Shown: positions 1 to 11,172 of the stretch, piece by piece
Position numbering within the stretch: position 1 is the first letter of the stretch
How the letters are laid out: each line of letters opens with the position of its first letter
Assembly (NCBI GenBank): GCA_026545765.1
Contig: CM048840.1
Location: 53,506,580-53,570,579 of the forward strand
Length of the DNA: 64,000 nt
From: Plantago major
Lineage: Eukaryota; Streptophyta; Magnoliopsida; Lamiales; Plantaginaceae
Reading direction: 5' to 3'
The notes under the pieces: model-generated
The model's database searches: none
The model's input: only the letters and a program-made list of their open reading frames with translations
What the model was told of the DNA's origin: nothing
Position numbers and translations under genes: made by a program

Positions 1-2381
1 TTTCCTTTGCATTTCTACTTCTGAATGAGCCTGTAAGTAGAAAGTATTGAATATTTTAGAAGAAGTTTAAGATAACCCATGATGAAGAATACTTATCACT
101 GATTTTTCATGTACCTTCATGCTAGAAGGCTCAATGATGTGTTCTTCAGAAACCTTGTCGGTCTCTGGCATTTCTGTCTTATCTTCCTCTTTCTCAGTTG
201 GAGCCTGTTAGAAACATTTACTTTAAATGATTAAGCACATAGACAAATGACTGAAAAGTGTTATCTTAAGAATCAATTATCACCTGTGGTACATGCTCAG
301 ATTTCTTAAGAGACGAGGTTCGGGTAACCTCCTTCTCAGTTTCTGAGGCAAGCTTTCCAGCTTCCTCTTGTTTCTGTGTTTCTAACTCAGCCTGTAACAA
401 AGAATTTTTATGTAAGTAACAAGATATACAAGCATAAAATTTTTCACAAGGTAGGAGTTAAACCATTAAGCTACCTGAGCATTGTCAGGCTGATTGGTCT
501 CTGGAACTTGTGACCCTTTTATACTTTGGTCTTCTTGTTCCAGTACAGCTTCTTTGTTTGAAGTTTTAGGTACTTCACACCTTTCCTGAGTGTGCAACTC
601 AGTTGCCTCCCCTGGTTGATCATACTGAGTGAATGTCTCAGTTTGATCCCTTTTGTAGAGTTGGGGAACCTGCTCTTTTGCAGGATTTTCTTCAGCGTGT
701 TGTAATACTGGTAATTCGAAATGGAGTTCATTTACCATTTCATCAACCACTAGTGGCTGTTGTGGTTGTTGTGTTTGTCTGGAAGCAGAAGATCGGTCAG
801 TAGAGTGTTCTTCCAGATTTTTAGATGTGGCATTTCCATCAGCATCTGCCAGCACTAAATTACCACTCATCAGGGCTTTTTGAAGTTGTGCGTAAGAAAC
901 GTTCCCTGATGATGTGTTTGCACCAACAACCTTTGCAATAGGTGCTTGTTCAGCAACCTGAGGTGTAGGTTCTTTTTCAGAAACATTATCACCAGTTACT
1001 GTTATAGTAACCTTAGCCCTCTTTATTCTTTCTAGGACTTGAGAGATGACTAGTTCATCATCTTCATCGTCAGAGCTCTCATCAGCATTGGGAACTGATT
1101 GGTCCATTACTCCTGCAATTTCTGTAGATGGGGCTTGGTGCTTTTCACCTGTTTTGGCAGCATTAATAAGTTCATCAGCAAGGCATTCTGCATTAGTCGC
1201 AACATTTCTGAACGCACTTTCTCTTGCTGAGTCTACTTGTTCAGTAGTTGATGACTCTTTTGCAGTATTGATGAGTTGATCTGCCTTTATCAGTTCATCG
1301 GCAAGGCCTGCAGATATCTGAGAATCGACAACCTCAATGGGTGTGTCTTCTGATTTGCCAGCAGACTTCTTTCTTGAAGTTCTGGGCTTCTTGGTCGCAA
1401 CCTTTTCTTCAGATACCTTTTCAGACTTTCGCTTCTTCAAACCTTTCTGAGACCCAGTAACCTTTTTCATCAAGTTTGTATACTCATATTTGTAGAGTAT
1501 GTTACTGTTGGCTATTTCAGCCGTCTGTCTGAGCTCAATGCCAAGCTTCTCCAGCAAGTAGCATATCTTCAGACCATAGCCTACTGTGGCCTTTGGCTCA
1601 GCTAGTCCTTTGGCGATCTTAGGCTCGAAGCCTTGAATCTTCTTCACAAACTTCATGAAGGCGTACTTTCCCCAGTTAAAAGGGTTTTCCAGCCTTTTGT
1701 CTTGTTGATTCAGCAAGAACATCATGATCCATCGTTCTTGACTTATCTGGTCAGCACCTCCTTGTAGACCATCAAAGCATCTGTGAAGAATGCAAGCCAA
1801 TACATCCCAGTGAACCATCAGATGTCTGGTTTGGATGTCAACAAGCTTGAACTCAGTGGGTGTATCTGATTTTTCAAGATCACACACGTCACTGTACAAT
1901 TGTTTAACACCTTCAAGGAGATCATCATCCTTGGTGTTTATTTCAAAATCCTTTCCAAGATTTTGAAACTCAAACAACTTACAGAAAGTTGTTAAGTCCA
2001 GAAGGATTTCCTTTCCTTGGACTGAGGTTTTGACAGACACTATTGCAGTTCCTTCAGAAACACAGGAAATTATCACGAGTTGTAGAATTCCAACACATCG
2101 AGTGATGAAATTCCACTTGGGCGAGCAGATAGAAAGCCCTTGATTTGTGCCTTTTCAAGCATGTCAAGAATTAGCTTTCTGTCGGCTTGGTTCTCTATTG
2201 CAGCCATGAGGTATTCCTCAACCATGGCACCACCCCAAATCCTTCTGTGAATTGAAGTCCAATGGTCAGGATTAAAATCTCCTACCAGTAGGTTGTTCAC
2301 AATAACCAACTCTGGTGCTTGCCTTTCAGCAGTACCAGTGGAGGATTGAGATTTCTGTGTGGAAGAATTCTTTGGGGCCAT
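1..2381 (-). pseudogene. ORF3 (extra ORF after pol) of Copia-1, partial
   Basis: Coding-like region downstream of pol, starting at 2381 with MAPKNSS and running out of the window. The N-terminal part (about 2381-1500) resembles the family named putative plant transposon protein that is often found near plant retroelements; motifs shared with Copia-2 ORF3 include VGDF, RWGG/IWGG, RPSG, LHRCF and GGADQIS-ERW. After it comes a Lys-rich stretch, then a long Glu/Ser/Thr-rich, low-complexity part. I see no signal peptide or clear membrane segment, so calling it an envelope would not be supported. Function unknown. Confidence 0.7.
31..474 (-). other. Three intron-like GT-AG spacers in ORF3 of Copia-1
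   Basis: On the minus strand three segments (474-392, 283-205 and 114-31; 83, 79 and 84 bp) begin with GT after an AG (CAG or AAG) and end in a T-rich tract plus AG followed by GCT. The coding-like blocks between them are 108 and 90 bp long. Copia-2 has three comparable spacers in its ORF3. They look like spliceosomal introns; splicing itself is inference. Confidence 0.55.
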
Positions 2382-3199
2382 CTCTTTATTTAGTGTAGAG
2401 AATTTGGATTGGTGTTTGAAAGAGATTTGATTCAGTAATTCTTTGCAGAAAAACTTAATCTTGATTTTCAGAAATTGTAGAAGGTTTGCAGAGAATCAAG
2501 AGAAGGTTTTGCTATTTTTGTGCAAGTCGGAATTTTAGATTAGGCGAAAGTGATTTCTTTTGCCAAAATCCTATATATATAGCAATAGAATCTCAACAGA
2601 CAAATACATACAAATTGATTTTGTGTGTACGTATCTGTGATTTGTAAGTAGGCGTGAGCAAAAGCTAGTTCGGCATTAAATGCAAAGTGGGCTTTGTCAG
2701 AATTTTTTACAGTTCACTATTTACTGTGAATTAATTTCCACCGTATAGATCAAACGCTTAGTTTCATCAAGGGTCACCATTGCTTCTTCAGCAATGATCA
2801 CAATCAACAAGTGTAATTGTGCCCATTTAATGAATTTTGGCTATTAGCTATCTGAATCATGTTTTTGTATGACCAAGAACACTGTTTGCATCTGAATCTG
2901 TCTTATACATAGGATTTTTCCAAGTTTTTCATCAAGATAGAAATAATGCGAATTTCAAGAGAGTAGTTGACTGCAGATAGTTGTACTATTCTCTTTTGTG
3001 TTCCCTGTTTATAGAGTGATTCAGATATCTGAGTTCCCGTCTCAGAGATCTTAAGCTGTCTTTTTGCTCTTTAGCCTTTTTGACTTTTGGATACCCGTTC
3101 CAGATTTCTCTTTTCTCTTCTCTGGATGCCCGTTCCAGATACCTCTTCTCTGGATGCCCGTTCCAGATTCCTGAACTTTTTCAGTTCATTGGTAGTTCC
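2382..3199 (-). other. Spacer between pol and ORF3 of Copia-1
   Basis: About 800 bp without convincing coding sequence. It separates the end of RNase H from the ORF3 start and contains the stem-loop series at 3023-3167 close to the pol end. The part near ORF3 (2382-2640) is AT-rich, includes a TATATATA run near 2572, and is the expected leader of ORF3. Copia-2 has the equivalent spacer at 29150-29990. Confidence 0.6.
3023..3167 (-). repeat. Array of four stem-loops with a conserved 7-nt loop
   Basis: Read on the minus strand: 3167-3149 and 3139-3121 are TCTGGA-ACGGGCA-TCCAGA; 3102-3088 is TGGA-ACGGGTA-TCCA; 3051-3023 has 11-bp arms (one mismatch) around ACGGGAA. The first two are a 28-bp tandem repeat. 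The loop is always seven bases, ACGGG-N-A, while the stem sequence differs but stays paired. Copia-2 has three more of the same design at 29179-29327. Repeated palindromes in non-coding DNA are known in Sireviruses; their job is not known to me. Confidence 0.75.
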
Positions 3200-3660
3200 A
3201 TTAGTCCAAGACTATGTCTTAAGGCTAAGAATCTACTTTCTTGTAGTGGCTTAGTGAAGATATCTGCAAGTTGGTCTCCAGTGCCAATCTTGAGTATCTC
3301 TATATTGCCTTTTTCAACATGGTCTCTGATGAAGTGATGTCTAACATCAATATGCTTTGTTCTGGCACGAAATTTAGGATTCTGTGTAATCGCAATAGTA
3401 CTTGTGTTGTCACAGAAAATGGGAGTTTTATTTTCATCGAGTCCATAGTCTTTAAGTTGTTGTTGTATCTACAGAATTTGTGTTGCACAACAACCAGCAG
3501 CAATATATTCAGCCTCTGTGGTAGAAGTTGCAATTGAGTTTTGCTTCTTGCTAAACCACGAGATAAGTCTAGTACCCAGAAACTGACAAGTTCCTGAGGT
3601 GCTTTTCCTATCAAGCAGTGATCCAGCATAATCAGCGTCTGAGTACCTAGCTAAACTCAA
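3200..3660 (-). pseudogene. RNase H domain of Copia-1 pol
   Basis: Minus-strand coding similarity with the copia RNase H signature: SDADYAG near the start, DRKSTSG, SWFSKKQ, STTEAEYIA, and the C-terminal TKPL motif near 3240. It would degrade the RNA strand of the RNA:DNA hybrid during reverse transcription in the cytoplasmic particle. It follows RT directly. Confidence 0.88.
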
Positions 3661-3699
3661 TCCACTTTCTTTAGGATACCACAATCCTACATCTACTGT

Positions 3700-4871
3700 A
3701 CCTTTTACATACCTTAATATTTTCATAGCAATGTTGTAGTGTGTTTGCATCGGATTTGTCTGAAATCTAGCACACACTCCAACGGCGTATTGAATATCAG
3801 GTCTACTTGCAGTGAGGTAAAGTAGTGAACCTATCAATTTCCTATACTTATGTTCTTCAACACTCTTATCTGATTCAGTATAGGTCATTTTGGTTCCAAT
3901 GCTCGTAGGTATCTTAGCATTCTTTTCAGAAGGCTTAAGATTGAATTTTGTGAGCATATCTTTTGCATACTTTGTTTGACTAATGAATATTCCATCATTG
4001 AGTTGCTTGACTTGCAATCCTAGAAAATAATTCATTTCTCCCATCATGCTCATCTCAAACTTACTTTTCATGAGATTTGCAAAGTCATTACAAAGTTGCT
4101 TGTCCTTAGATCCAAATATGATGTCATCAACATATACTTGAACTAAGAGTAGTTTCCCATCATGATTTAAGGTAAATAAAGTTTATCAACTTCACCTTTC
4201 TTGAAACCACTTTCCAGAAGGTATTTGGCCAAAGTGTCATACCATGCTCTTGGAGCCTGTTTCAGTCCATACAGAGCTTTCTGTAGTTTATAGACCATTC
4301 TACTTTCTGAGGAAACTTCAATGCCAGGTGGTTGCTCAACATAAACTTCTTCTGCAAGTTCAACGTTCAAGAATGCACTTTTGACATCCATCTGATAAAC
4401 TTTAAAATCTTTATGAGCTGCAAAGGCTAGAAAGAGTCTTATTGCATCCAATCTGGCAACTCGTGCATATGACTCATCAAAATCTAAGCCTTCAGTCTGG
4501 GTAAATCCCTTGGCAACCAATCTTGCTTTGTTTTTGGTTATTTCACCAGATTCATTCATTTTGTTTTTGAAAACCCATTTAGTTCCAATCACAGATATTC
4601 CTTCCACAAATGGAACTAGTTTCCAGACTTTGTTTCTCTCAAATTGATCCAACTCTTCTTGCATTGCAGAGATCCAGTCTTGGTCTCCTAATGCTTCTTC
4701 TATATTTTTAGGTTCAATATTTGAGATGAAACATCCAAAGAGAGAATTAGCATTTTCAGCTATTGCTCTCCTAGTCCTAACACCTTGATTAATTGGTCCA
4801 ATCACATCTTTTGCAGGATGATCCTTGATCCATCTCATCATAGGTTTAGTGCTAGTAGGATCAATATCCAA
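3700..4871 (-). pseudogene. Reverse transcriptase domain of Copia-1 pol
   Basis: Contains the copia RT series of motifs on the minus strand: [61 protein letters not shown] and the catalytic YVDDIIFGS (about 4115-4145), followed by the connection segment with MNYFLGLQV. This is the polymerase that copies element RNA to DNA. Very similar to the RT of Copia-2. Confidence 0.92.
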
Positions 4872-5429
4872 ATGATTTGAATGTGAATCACTGGGATTTT
4901 GATTTGATACTTTTCAAGATTCTAAGACATTTTGCTCCTCAGAAGGGCAATTAATGTCTGACACTTGTTCAGTGTTTGAGCTATCTGGAACATGTCTTTC
5001 AGAGAGATTATTTCCAGAGATAGCTTCATGATGAATATCTTCAGTTTCCATTTCTGGAAGTTTCATAGGAAATTCTTCATCATGTTTGTGAGTCATCTTG
5101 TTGTTACTAGGCATATCAAGCTTTTCTACGTCAGAGTCATCCTCACTTTCCATATTGATGTTTCTCCTTTCTGAGGATTCTTCTTTAGAATCCCTCAACA
5201 TTAGTTCTTTGAACCTTTCTGAGAGTTCATCATTAGGAGGTGTTTTCTTACTTCCTTCATAGAATACAACATGAACTGATTCTTCAATTTTCTTTGTTCT
5301 TTTGTTGTAAATTCTGTAGGCTTTGCTACTCGCGGAATAACCAAGAAATACACCTTCATCTGCCTTTGGTTGAAATGTTCTCAGATAATCTTTTTCATTG
5401 TTTAGAACAAAACATCTACAACCAAATAC
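4872..5429 (-). pseudogene. Integrase C-terminal part and acidic linker of Copia-1 pol
   Basis: Lies between the integrase core and RT. The part next to the core keeps the copia-typical FLGYS-like stretch (about 5325-5345) and a YNKRT-like stretch; the rest is a Glu/Ser/Asn-rich linker without a recognisable fold. Copia-2 has the same arrangement at 27060-27640. Confidence 0.7.
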
Positions 5430-6101
5430 TCACAGATGTTTGATATTAGGGGGTCTACCAATCAAGATTTCATAAGGGGTCTTGTCATGGTGTTTGTTTA
5501 TCAAACATCTGTTCTGAGTGTAGAAGGATGTGTTTACAACTTCAACCCAATAAACTTCACTTATTTCAGTGTCAGCTAGCATCGTCCTTGCAGCTTCTTT
5601 AAGGGTTCTGTTTTTCCTTTCTGCAACATCATTTTGTTGAGGTGTTCTTACAGAGGAAAGTTGGTGTTGTATACCTTTGCAGGTACAAAACTCCTTTATG
5701 TACTGGTTGACAAACTCAGTACCATGGTCTGTTCTGATTGCAGATACCTTGTCATTTTTCATGACTTCAAGCTTTTTCAGCAAGTTTGGTATCTCCACCC
5801 TGGCATCAGATTTGTGTTTCAGAAAGACAACCAGAGTGAATCTTGAGAAGTCATCTACAACAACCAGACCATATTTCTTTCCTGCATAACTAGTTACAGA
5901 TGATTCAAAAAGATCCATATGTAGTAGTTGCAGTGGTCTAACACTAGAGTGTCTAGTTTTGGACTTGAAAGAGATCTTAGATTGTTTCCCCATCTGACAG
6001 GCAGAACAGATACCATCCTTTCTGAAAGATGTTTTGGGAAGGCCAACCACTAACTCTTTCTTGGCAAGTTTGTTCAGAGTTTTGAAGTTCAAGTGACTCA
6101 T
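5430..6101 (-). pseudogene. Integrase (zinc-binding and catalytic core) of Copia-1
   Basis: GAG-pre-integrase/HHCC zinc-binding part (MSHLNFKTLNKLAKKEL with a C-x2-C at CSAC and GKQSK), then the DDE core: LHMDLF, VVDDFSRF, RTDHGTEF, SSVRTPQQN, AERKNRTLKEAARTML and the GRPP-IKHL end. It would join element DNA to the chromosome. Its position before RT is the copia order. Confidence 0.92.
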
Positions 6102-6329
6102 TCTTTTGTGCCATAACCGATTGCTCTTACGTGTGACCAGATTGACTCACCATGAGACATTCTTCGATTGTGGCGGATGCCCAATCGGCAACATAAAGAT
6201 CGCCTTTCCACCGAAAGCAACCAAGGTATGCCTTTGACTCATTGTCAATTAGTTTGCGATATTTTGCTTTGAATTTTCTGAGAGAACCTTTATGCAAACT
6301 GGCTCATGCTAAATAGATTATATTTCAAA

Positions 6330-6520
6330 TCCTTAACATGTAATACGTCAGTGATTGTTAATGTTCCCAATTTGACGTTGCCAAATCACAGAGAGGGATT
6401 TAATTCTCCTCCAGCAAATCTGATATCTAGTCCTGTGTTGCAAGCTTTGTAATCGACCATATTTGCTTTGTCTCCTGTCATGTGCTTTTCGCATCCACTA
6501 TCAAATAGCCATTGTGCTTT
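6330..6520 (-). pseudogene. Aspartic protease region of Copia-1
   Basis: On the minus strand the motif FDSGCEKHM (about 6485-6515) is the copia retropepsin active site in the usual D-S-G form, followed by GDKAN, a GG-containing flap-like stretch and an L-x-VLHV-like segment near 6340. It would cut the gag-pol polyprotein. It sits immediately before integrase as expected. Confidence 0.8.
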
Positions 6521-6559
6521 AGTCCAGGAAGCATTCTGCACACAACAGGAAACAGGAGA

Positions 6560-7195
6560 TTAGGTTCTCAATTTACTGTTGGAACCATCAGGACTAAACA
6601 ATCTTCCAGTAGGAATCCATTTTTGAATGAATTTCCTTGGAACATTCTTTTGTCTGATAGGAACATAAGGAGGAATTCTAATTGAATGATTGTCATTATT
6701 AAGAATTATTTTCTTCCTTGGTGTGTTCCTAGGTGCTCCATGTGGTGCTTTCAGATACATGTCAGGTTTCTGAGTTTGCTTTTCAGCAAACTTAGCTTTC
6801 CTTGCCAGATTTCTTCTAGCCCTGGCATTCAGATTTTCAGTGGCTTGATTCAACTTCCACTTCTGATAATTGCTTTGAGCAATTCTAGCCTTTAGCCATC
6901 GTTCTTGCTCCTGTTTGTATTCATGAGCAAGTTGTTTCCCGATGCCTTTATAGCCAATACCGTTTCGAGCACTTGAAGCTATCTGAGATCTTTTCTCAGC
7001 AGCTTTGCTAGTCTCTGGTTGGTCCAATTTCTTTCCAGAAAAAGTGACATGGGAGAATTTGCCAGCTCCTGCAATTCTACCCTTTTGAGAGACATAGCAC
7101 TGTGGGTGTTTACACTTTTCAGTGTTGTGTTTCTTTTGAGAGACGTGCCCAACAGTTTTGTTTTTGACTTGTTTTTCCCACAAAGGTTTAGTCAT
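6560..7195 (-). pseudogene. Basic gag-to-protease linker of Copia-1
   Basis: A Lys/Arg-rich stretch upstream of the protease with a C-x4-C-containing start (KCKHPQCYVSQKGRIA) and a helical Gln/Lys/Arg-rich middle (GIGKQLAHEYKQEQERW). The same segment exists in Copia-2 (25296-25950). Probably the C-terminal part of gag, binding nucleic acid; I know no precise domain name. Confidence 0.6.
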
Positions 7196-7884
7196 GAATC
7201 GCTTTCCTTTGTCAACAATCTTCGTCTTCGACCGATACTATAGATTGCATGGGAACCATCTTCTTGAGTACTTACAAATGTTCTTCTTTCCTCACTCTTA
7301 TTGAGTGATAGAATAATCTGTCTGTATTCACCCAAGTCCTTTCTTTTCTGAAGGATCTCTTAAGTAAGATTGTACTTCAGTAAGAGTGTCACTAGCTTTG
7401 GCATAAGATTGAAAAGATAATTCTTTCTTTTCGAGTTCCTTGTTCTCAGAAAGAAGATCTTCATATTTCTTTCGTAATTGAAATTGCTTCTTTATGTGAC
7501 TTTTAGGTCTCGGATATATCCGAGCTTTGAGAAATGCATTTTAGCATCCTTTTCTCAGATATCTTAACTAATTGAGAATTTTCCTTTGCAAGAGAATTCT
7601 TTTCTTCTTCAAGATTTTCGGCTCTAGCTCGGATCATTAGAAATTCTCTTTCATAGATGTCAAGTTCTTTCCTGAGATTTTCTAGATCTTTTATTTCTTC
7701 TTCATCACTATCATAATTATAACAAGAATAATGTGTTACATCATCACCATAAGATGATTTCTATGTTAGAGATGTCGGACCGTCAATTTGAGAACTCCAC
7801 ACATTTCATTCTTCTTGAGGTCAAGTCGATTATATCATGAGTAACCCACATAATTCGGTGATGGTAAGGTTGAGTCATCAATTG
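7196..7884 (-). other. Decayed gag interior of Copia-1
   Basis: Between the zinc-knuckle part and the basic linker. On the minus strand short pieces encode heptad-like Leu/Glu/Lys-rich sequence that matches the coiled-coil-like gag stretch of Copia-2 (15700-16100). No other domain is visible. Confidence 0.5.
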
Positions 7885-9027
7885 TCATGTTCGAATCATC
7901 TCAACGTCTAGAGCATCCAGTTGAGTTTGGATTTTCTTTCTTTCTTCAGTTAATAAAGCTTTCTGGCTTCTTCTGAAGATTCTTCTATCTTTCTTGTCAC
8001 CTGTCCTTAGTTTGTTGAAGGCAGGACAATCCATCTTGAAGTGACCAGGTTTTTGACAATAGAAACAGATATCGTTTCCAATTTCTACTTCCTCAGTACA
8101 TGATGCTTTCTGAGCTGGCTTGTTCAGCGAGCTTTGCATATTTTTGTACTGGTGATAGTTTGAGCCTAGATGGTTTTTCAGCTTCTCTCTGGCTTTTCTT
8201 CTCTCAATTTCTCGACTGACATATTTGCTCATTTGCTTTGCAGCAAGAGCATCCTCAGTCTCTTCCTTGCTTTTCTTCTTTTCAGAAGTTCCTTGAGCAA
8301 CTAGAGCAATATTCTGCAACTTTTCAGTTGTTTGTTCTATTTGTGTTATCTCATAATCAACCGTAGCAAGATGTGAGAAGAGTTCCACTGGAGTGATATT
8401 TGGCATTCCTTGGTTAAAATAAAAGAATTTAGTTGACAATAGTCTTAATCTTTTCTGACTGGGAGTATATGTTGCTTTCCCCAAGTGCTGCCATATCACT
8501 CATGAGAGTGGTAAATCTGAAATCAAGTTCTTCCAGAGTTTCAGTGGGTCCTTGTTTGAAATTTTGAAATTTCAACTTGAGAACTTCGAACTTGTTTTCT
8601 TTGGTTTTCGGTTAAAGCCTGATTTCTTCAATCAGTTGCCAGGCAACTTTCGCCGTTTTAGCACCCCACAGTTTACACTGTATGTGCTCAGGTGTCGATC
8701 TGATGATGATATTACGAGCTTGACCATCCAGACGATTTCTCTTGGCATTTTCCGATGTCCAGAGTTCTCTGGGCTTTGGTTTATAAATAACTTGACTAGT
8801 AGATCTCCCACTTGTTGAAGCATCAGTTTGTGAAGATCCTTCGCTTTGATCTCTGTCTCTCTACCATTAGAAACCTCCATGACTTGTTTAAGTTGTTGAA
8901 GGACTATTGGGCCATTCTTTATCACTTCGATCATTTCGTCACTTATGGCTTCAAGGTGGAGCATCATGTTATTTTTCCATTTCTCGTAGTTCTCTGGTTT
9001 GAGAACGGGTGCATCACTCAGAGACAT
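7885..9027 (-). pseudogene. Gag (UBN2-type copia gag with zinc knuckle) of Copia-1
   Basis: Starts at 9027 with MSLSDAPVLKPENYEKWKN, the typical beginning of plant copia gag. The middle is helical. A retroviral zinc knuckle, CFYCQKPGHFKMDC (C-x2-C-x4-H-x4-C), lies near 8030-8070. Gag would form the cytoplasmic particle and bind RNA. The start is chosen because Copia-2 (14319) and Copia-4 (62741) start the same way just after their primer sites. Confidence 0.88.
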
Positions 9028-9130
9028 TCCTGCACACTTAACACACAAATTAAATAGTCCTCGAAAATGGACAAAGTTCCTTCACCTATCTGGGGATCTA
9101 GGTTCAGTGCAGAAGGCTTGTGAACCTCCT

Positions 9131-9142
9131 GCTCTGATACCA
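9131..9142 (-). other. Primer binding site of Copia-1 (initiator Met tRNA)
   Basis: On the minus strand TGGTATCAGAGC lies two bases inside the LTR end, the classic complement of the 3' end of plant initiator Met tRNA used by most copia elements. Confidence 0.93.
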
Positions 9143-9144
9143 CT

Positions 9145-10786
9145 TGTTGGTCCAGATAACGGCAAAGTAAAAGACTAGAGGGGGGGGGGTGAATAGTCTT
9201 TTAAAACTTTTGTCGATAAAAACTATTTCTCAGATATCTGTGTAGATATCTGATACTTAGATTCAGAGCGCGGAAGACTTAAGATAGATAAGTGCAGAAA
9301 CAGTTAAAGTGTGTGTGTGTGTGTTGCTGAAATGTAAGTACAGAAAAGTAAATAACACAGCAAGTATAGTGGTATCTGGAGGTGGCGTAATCCTCCAACT
9401 AATCCACTTCGGTCTTCCAAAGACCTAGAATTCAGTAGAATAGATAATTGAGGTCACCTTACAAAAATCCTATTCTAAGATTCCTTAAACAAATACTTCA
9501 TGTTCCCCGGCTTTCACAGCCAAGTACTTCATGTACTCAGAAACCTTTTTGAGCTATTCCCTAGATTCCCAATCTAAGTACTTCATGTGCTCAATAACCT
9601 TGGAGTTATTCCTTAGTTTCTCAAACTAAGTACTTCCTGTACTCCACGCCGGTGATGGTGTTGGTTTTGGTTTGAGTTGTCAGATGAGCTTCTTTAATAA
9701 TTTTTCAGTTAATCAGATAGCTCTATGAATTAAGTATACTTAATACACTTTGCAATGTATGGTATCTTGTTCTTTTTACTGACCCAAGTCTTAGATAAAT
9801 GTTCTAGAGAATGAATCTCAGATACTTGATCTTTCAATTCAACTCTTTCACAGATAGCTGTGCTTGTTTAGGATCAGGACACTTAGAACTTCAGTGCTAC
9901 TTAAGATCAAGAGCTTTGGTCGCAACAGAAAGCTTGAGAGTAAGTAGTTTGCTTGAGAGATTAAGATATGTGTTCAGTTTGTCTAAGGTGTTCAGTGTGT
10001 CTTCTCAAGCAGTCTAAGTGTTGATATTTATAGATGAATTTGAGTGCCGTTTGAATAGTATCCGTTAGGCTTAAATCAAATTCAAACTATTGATATCTGT
10101 GTATAGTACTGTAGCAGGTTTGTCTTCTTCTTCAGAAGCTACCGTTGCTTTTGTTCAGACATCTCTGTCCGTGCATTTAATGCATTGTACTATACTTTTG
10201 TTCTGTAGTGCCAACGGAACTATGCTCTGTATCAGAGACAACCTTGATCAGATTTTTCTGATTCTTTGCACGTTCTTATCTTTAACTTCAGATACCACTT
10301 TTATTGAAACAACTTTGTTTGCAATATATATATTTCTTTTTCAGAAATGTGGTTAAAGCTCAAGGTATCTGAGAATAGATATCTGTGGACACTTTCCTTG
10401 TTTTCAGATAGACCTTTTATTTATCAGATATCTCTTATGACACAGTTTGTTTTAAAACTATTCGTGTCTTCAAGATAACTGGCCAAGGTATCTGTAAAAC
10501 TGTTTCAGTAATCTTGTGCAGTCTTCAAATCTTTAATGTCGTTGAACTTGTTCTGCTTGGATGTCTTCTTCTTGGTCTTCTCTTCATAAAATAAAAAATT
10601 ACATTTTGAGACCTAACATCCTATACAAGATTAGCTAGACTATCATACTTAGTGGGTTTCCTCTTTTACAATGTTCAAGTGAACCAAGAGTACTAATCAC
10701 CTTTCTGAGACTAAGATAAGTCATCATGTTGCTGATCAAAATCTAAACAGATATTTCTAAGAAAATATCTAACAAATTTCCTAACA
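9145..10786 (-). repeat. 5' LTR of Copia-1
   Basis: Minus-strand LTR running from TGTTAGGAAA (10786) to GGACCAACA (9145), i.e. TG...CA. It is recognisably related along its length to the LTRs of Copia-2. TATA-like TATAAATA lies at 10032-10025 (minus). A G-run at about 9179-9190 and a (GT)n run at about 9308-9323 sit in its 3' part. The outer boundary is slightly uncertain because a second TGTTAG occurs 13 bp further in. Confidence 0.88.
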
Positions 10787-10807
10787 TGCATCTAATGGCA
10801 TGTTCAT

Positions 10808-11172
10808 TTTTTATTTTATTTTATTCTCAAATTTACAAATTGATTATATATAGTTTTCTATTTTTTTTTTGTTTTTTTGCAAATTGAAAACTTCAATTTA
10901 CTTTTGTCATTTATTTATTCAAAAAAAAAGTAAAAGTTAAATAATCTATTTTACGGAAATCGAGAAATTGATCTGCATACGAATAACTTTTCATTACAAC
11001 GTGAATTTTGAGTCTGTGCACTATAAATACGCAACACAACATAAATTGAAAGCATAATATGTTTCACTACAACGAAAATCATTGATTTAGCCGAACGGAA
11101 TAATGTTGCATCTAATGGCATGTTCATTCCTCTCTTTGATGTTGCCAGGGCCCCCATAGTGGTGGAAGTGGA
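10808..11172 (+). repeat. Left arm of the long inverted repeat
   Basis: Matches the reverse complement of 11980-12356. The inner edge (about 11131-11172) encodes the C-terminal residues of the OTU gene on the minus strand; the outer part is AT-rich with homopolymer runs. It contains TATAAATA near 11022. Confidence 0.85.

Larger units (their letters stand above)
1..10786 (-). mobile_element. Copia-1: Ty1/copia LTR retrotransposon with extra ORF (Sirevirus-like), partial
   Basis: Read on the minus strand from its 5' LTR (9145-10786), this is a copia element: PBS, gag with a zinc knuckle, aspartic protease, integrase, RT and RNase H, then a third coding region that runs off the left edge. The order protease-integrase-RT-RNase H is diagnostic of Ty1/copia. 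The additional ORF after pol and the palindromic repeats in the non-coding DNA point to a Sirevirus-like lineage; that assignment is inference. The coding regions are broken in several places, so this is a fossil. The 3' LTR lies outside the window. Copia-2 (12744-37439) is a relative with the same layout. Confidence 0.93.

Noticed and set aside
466-2381. Retroviral envelope gene
   Set aside because: No signal peptide, transmembrane anchor or cleavage site seen; called ORF3 of unknown function instead.
9131-9142. tRNA gene fragment
   Set aside because: Only the 12-base primer complement is present; no cloverleaf.
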